Shown piece after piece: positions 61,565 to 64,000 of a stretch of DNA of 64,000 bases (position 1 is its first letter; each line of letters begins with the position of its first letter). This DNA is from Valencia hispanica (Eukaryota > Chordata > Actinopteri > Cyprinodontiformes > Valenciidae). The notes under the pieces were generated by a model that saw only the letters and a program-made list of their open reading frames with translations, was not told where the DNA came from and made no database searches. The stretch is from NCBI GenBank assembly GCA_963556495.2, contig OY747716.1, positions 33,508,318 to 33,572,317 on the forward strand, in the 5' to 3' direction. Made by a program: the position numbers and the translations under genes.

Positions 61565-61745
61565 ATATTGCTGGGGACGTGTCCCCGGCGTCCCGGGCTA
61601 CAATGACACCTATACTCACTTATCCTTGCAGGTTCATGGGGAGCAATCATTGGGCAAGACGCCAGTCTATCACAGGGCAACAGAGAGACAACCACTCACG
61701 CACATCAAGGATCAATTTACAGAGGCCAATCAATCTAACGCCTGA
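61565..61745 (-). repeat. Dispersed repeat fragment
   Basis: On the minus strand, wording TTGCCCTGTGATAGACTGGC followed by CCATGAACCTGC, a segment of a very common fish repeat related to the one at 50980. Confidence 0.5.
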
Positions 61746-62082
61746 TTCACACTGGGCGCAGAGCAGATGCGACCCGGTGTTCGCATGGCAACCGGATGGA
61801 CTGCAATGCACACCGACTGCAGTTTGTGTGTAAAATGTCTCCAGAGGTTTGCTCCAGGGAGAGCACCAAATCTCAGCTGTTCACGCAATAACAACTACGT
61901 AAACAGAGAGTGTACTGTAACAATGAATGTTTCAAAATAGTTTGCAAAACATTGACAATAACTATTAGGAATTTGACATAACAGAAATAGTTTTTGAATA
62001 TAACCTTGTAAAAATATCTTAAACTATCATCAACTGCATGGAAACGTGCTCCCGTAGAGCTGATATCTCTGTCATATATGCT

Positions 62083-62215
62083 CCAGGACAGCTGTGGCTA
62101 CAATCGTAGATTCCTTTCACTAGTGTATGAATGTGAGAGTGAATGGATAATGAAATTGGGAAGCGCTTTGAGGGTATCGCAAAGCCCTGTATAAATACAA
62201 TCCATTATTATTATT
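62083..62215 (+). repeat. Truncated SINE tail
   Basis: AGGACAGCTGTGGCTACAAT and then GAAGCGCTTTGAGGG, ending in ATTATTATTATT. 3' part of the SINE family at 4764 and 57699. Confidence 0.65.
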
Positions 62216-62402
62216 CTAAAAAGCCGAGAAAATACAGGCAACATTGGTTTAATTTTGAAAAATACCGGATTAACTTGGCTTGGTCCTATCTCACTCCCTG
62301 TCTGGCTCATGTAATTTCTTTAACTTCATTAAAAAAACGCATCAAGCGTAGACTTGGTCCGGAAAGTTAACGGAGCTCCGCATCCGCCCCCGGACCGTAC
62401 CG

Positions 62403-62520
62403 CATCCATCCATCCATCCATCCATCCATCCATCCATCCATCCATCCATCCATCCATCCATCCATCCATCCATCCATCCATCCATCCATCCATCCATCCA
62501 TCCATCCATCCATCCATCCA
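62403..62520 (-). repeat. GATG array, 3' tail of the adjacent LINE
   Basis: About 29 CATC units on + (GATG on -), directly joined to the 3' end of the minus-strand LINE. Known: Rex3/RTE elements of fish end in GATG repeats. Confidence 0.9.
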
Positions 62521-63155
62521 TTTTCTTCCTCTTATCTGAAGTTGGGTCGCAGAGGCAGCAGCTTGAGCAGAGAGACCCAGACTTCCCTCTCTCCAGCCAC
62601 TTGAACCAGCTCCTCAGGGGGAATCCCACGGTATTCCCAGGCCAGCAGAGAAACACAGTCCTCCATCGTGTTCTGGTTCTTCCTGTGGGTCTCCTCCTGG
62701 TGGAATGTGCCCGGAACACCTCACCAGGGAGCTGTCCAGGAGCCATCCAAACCAGATGCCATAGCCACCTTAACTGACTCCTCTCGATGAGGAGGAGCAG
62801 CGGCTCTACTCTGAGCCCCTCCCGGATGACTGAGCTTCTCACCCTATCTCTAAGGGAGAGCCTGGATGAGGGTAGAAAAGTAGATCAAAAGCCTTTCGGC
62901 TCTGCTCTCTCTTCAGCACAACAGACCAGTACAGTGCAAACGGCGCACCAATCTGTCTATCAATCTCCCATTCCATTTCTCCCTCATTTGTTAACAAGAC
63001 CCCCAGATACTTAAACTCCTCCACTTGGGGAATGACCTCATCCCCGAGCCAGAGAAGGCACTCTACCGCTTACCGGCTTAAGACAATGGTCTCGGATTTG
63101 GAGGTGCTGATTCTCATCCTAACCGTTTCACACTCAGCCGCAAACCACTCTTTGG
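62521..63155 (-). pseudogene. RTE/Rex3-like LINE, 5'-truncated reverse transcriptase C-terminus
   Basis: Minus-strand wording includes MEEFKYLGVLLTNEGEMEWE, then [37 protein letters not shown] and [10 protein letters not shown], the conserved region behind the RT domain of fish RTE elements. Frames change several times. Only the last part of ORF2 is present, a typical dead-on-arrival copy. Confidence 0.85.
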
Positions 63156-63159
63156 ATTT

Positions 63160-64000
63160 GCAAACTCTTTGGATTTGAAAGACTGATGATTGATCAGTTG
63201 AACGGTATTCAGCTGATGAAATAAGTCTTGACTTGTTGGAAACTGCAGAAAAAATCTTTTGAATTACAGATTCAACAGAGAGATAGGGAATCTCTCTTTG
63301 CTGATGCTCTGCTGGCCTGTTGCCGTGCCGCTGACCTGCTTGTCACGAGAGCTGAACGAGCCAAGAGCTGCTGAGAGGATTGCTGCCCGCGAAACGGGAG
63401 CGGTTTGTGTGGGAATGACGTTCTGAGCTAACGGTTGTTTGCAGCCCCATCCGAAACCTCACTTGGCGCCCCACGCAGCTACTGCTAACTGACCCTATAA
63501 CAACTGGTTTATCTGCCTTAACGCCGGTCTTTTCAGACAAAAGAGCCACGCTTCTTATGATGTCTAAGAAATATTTATGCAAGGTTGCATCTGTGCAGAG
63601 ATAAATTACCTTAAGATAAACAAATTAAGGTTTGTTTTGATTGTCTATTTCACTGTGTTTTTGTTGCATTTGTAAGAATTAATTCTTCAGTTGTTTGGGT
63701 ATAAACAGTGTTTTTAAAGGTTTATGACCGATTGACCGTCGTTTAAATCTTATAACATGAGTTACTCTGTCCGACCGGAGTTTTCTTTATTCTTTGGTGC
63801 TAAGCTAAAATAGAGTAGCTATGAGCTACATTAGCTCCGCACGCTCGATCTGATTAGTGTGGCCTGCCTTTGCATTCCGCCAGCGCTTCATAAACAACAA
63901 AGATTGCTACCTACGGTATTCAAAATACAGATTTTAAATAGATAGTTTAAACATTGAAAACTAATCCGTTAAGACGTTTTTGAAACCACTTTCTTAGTAT
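63160..64000. other. Right edge, nothing recognised
   Basis: G+C-richer patch 63300-63500 without a known domain. Otherwise A+T-rich. Confidence 0.5.

Noticed and set aside
62329..62539. Open frames of Asp-Gly-Trp-Met or Pro-Ser-Ile-His repeats
   Set aside because: Translation of the GATG/CATC array on both strands.
38400..64000. cnpy1 exons, expected next to en2 from human gene order
   Set aside because: No cysteine-rich saposin-like exon recognised on either strand. Short exons could have been missed.

Overview
The window is nuclear DNA of a bony fish, almost certainly a teleost. It is A+T-rich, has spliced genes with GT-AG introns, and is littered with fish-type transposable elements: Tc1/mariner, hAT, tRNA-headed SINEs, an RTE/Rex3-like LINE with a GATG tail, and long microsatellites. 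Two protein-coding genes can be read with confidence, both on the + strand. insig1 has five coding exons between 8279 and 16648 and encodes 251 aa. The homeobox gene en2 has two coding exons, 32400-32886 and 35231-35550, and encodes 268 aa. This order matches the vertebrate INSIG1-EN2 linkage (human 7q36), so the segment is an ancestral synteny block. The species and the en2a/en2b identity cannot be settled from the sequence alone.

Layout. Bases 1-7800 are intergenic and mostly repeat relics: Tc1-type pieces, a tRNA-headed repeat with a purine-skewed body, and a SINE split by a LINE 3' end. The insig1 promoter at about 7870-8000 carries a GC box, a CRE-like site, an inverted CCAAT box and an SRE-like decamer, the arrangement expected of a sterol-regulated gene. 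insig1 intron 3 holds an almost full-length but broken Tc1 element. Between insig1 and en2 (19.0-32.1 kb) lie Tc1 relics, CTAT and TA microsatellites, a 34-bp near-perfect palindrome, G-run/CG-alternating DNA, and several repeat-free blocks that look like candidate regulatory elements of en2. The en2 3' region is interrupted by a hAT-like element that itself contains a second hAT-like element and a TA repeat.

Downstream of en2 (38.4-64 kb) no gene could be supported. This part holds homopurine and TC/CA tracts, a diverged tandem array with a period of about 85 bp (42.97-44.15 kb), clustered Tc1-type relics, a three-layer transposon nest at 57.5-60.1 kb (SINE and hAT inside a Tc1 element), and a truncated RTE LINE with a long GATG tail near the right edge.

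The two genes do not work in one pathway. insig1 is an ER-membrane sterol sensor that restrains SREBP processing and HMG-CoA reductase. en2 is a midbrain-hindbrain transcription factor. Their linkage fits a regulatory-landscape or bystander arrangement. I found no convincing new gene system. The most unusual structures are the 85-bp array, the nested transposons in and beyond the en2 3' region, and the palindrome.
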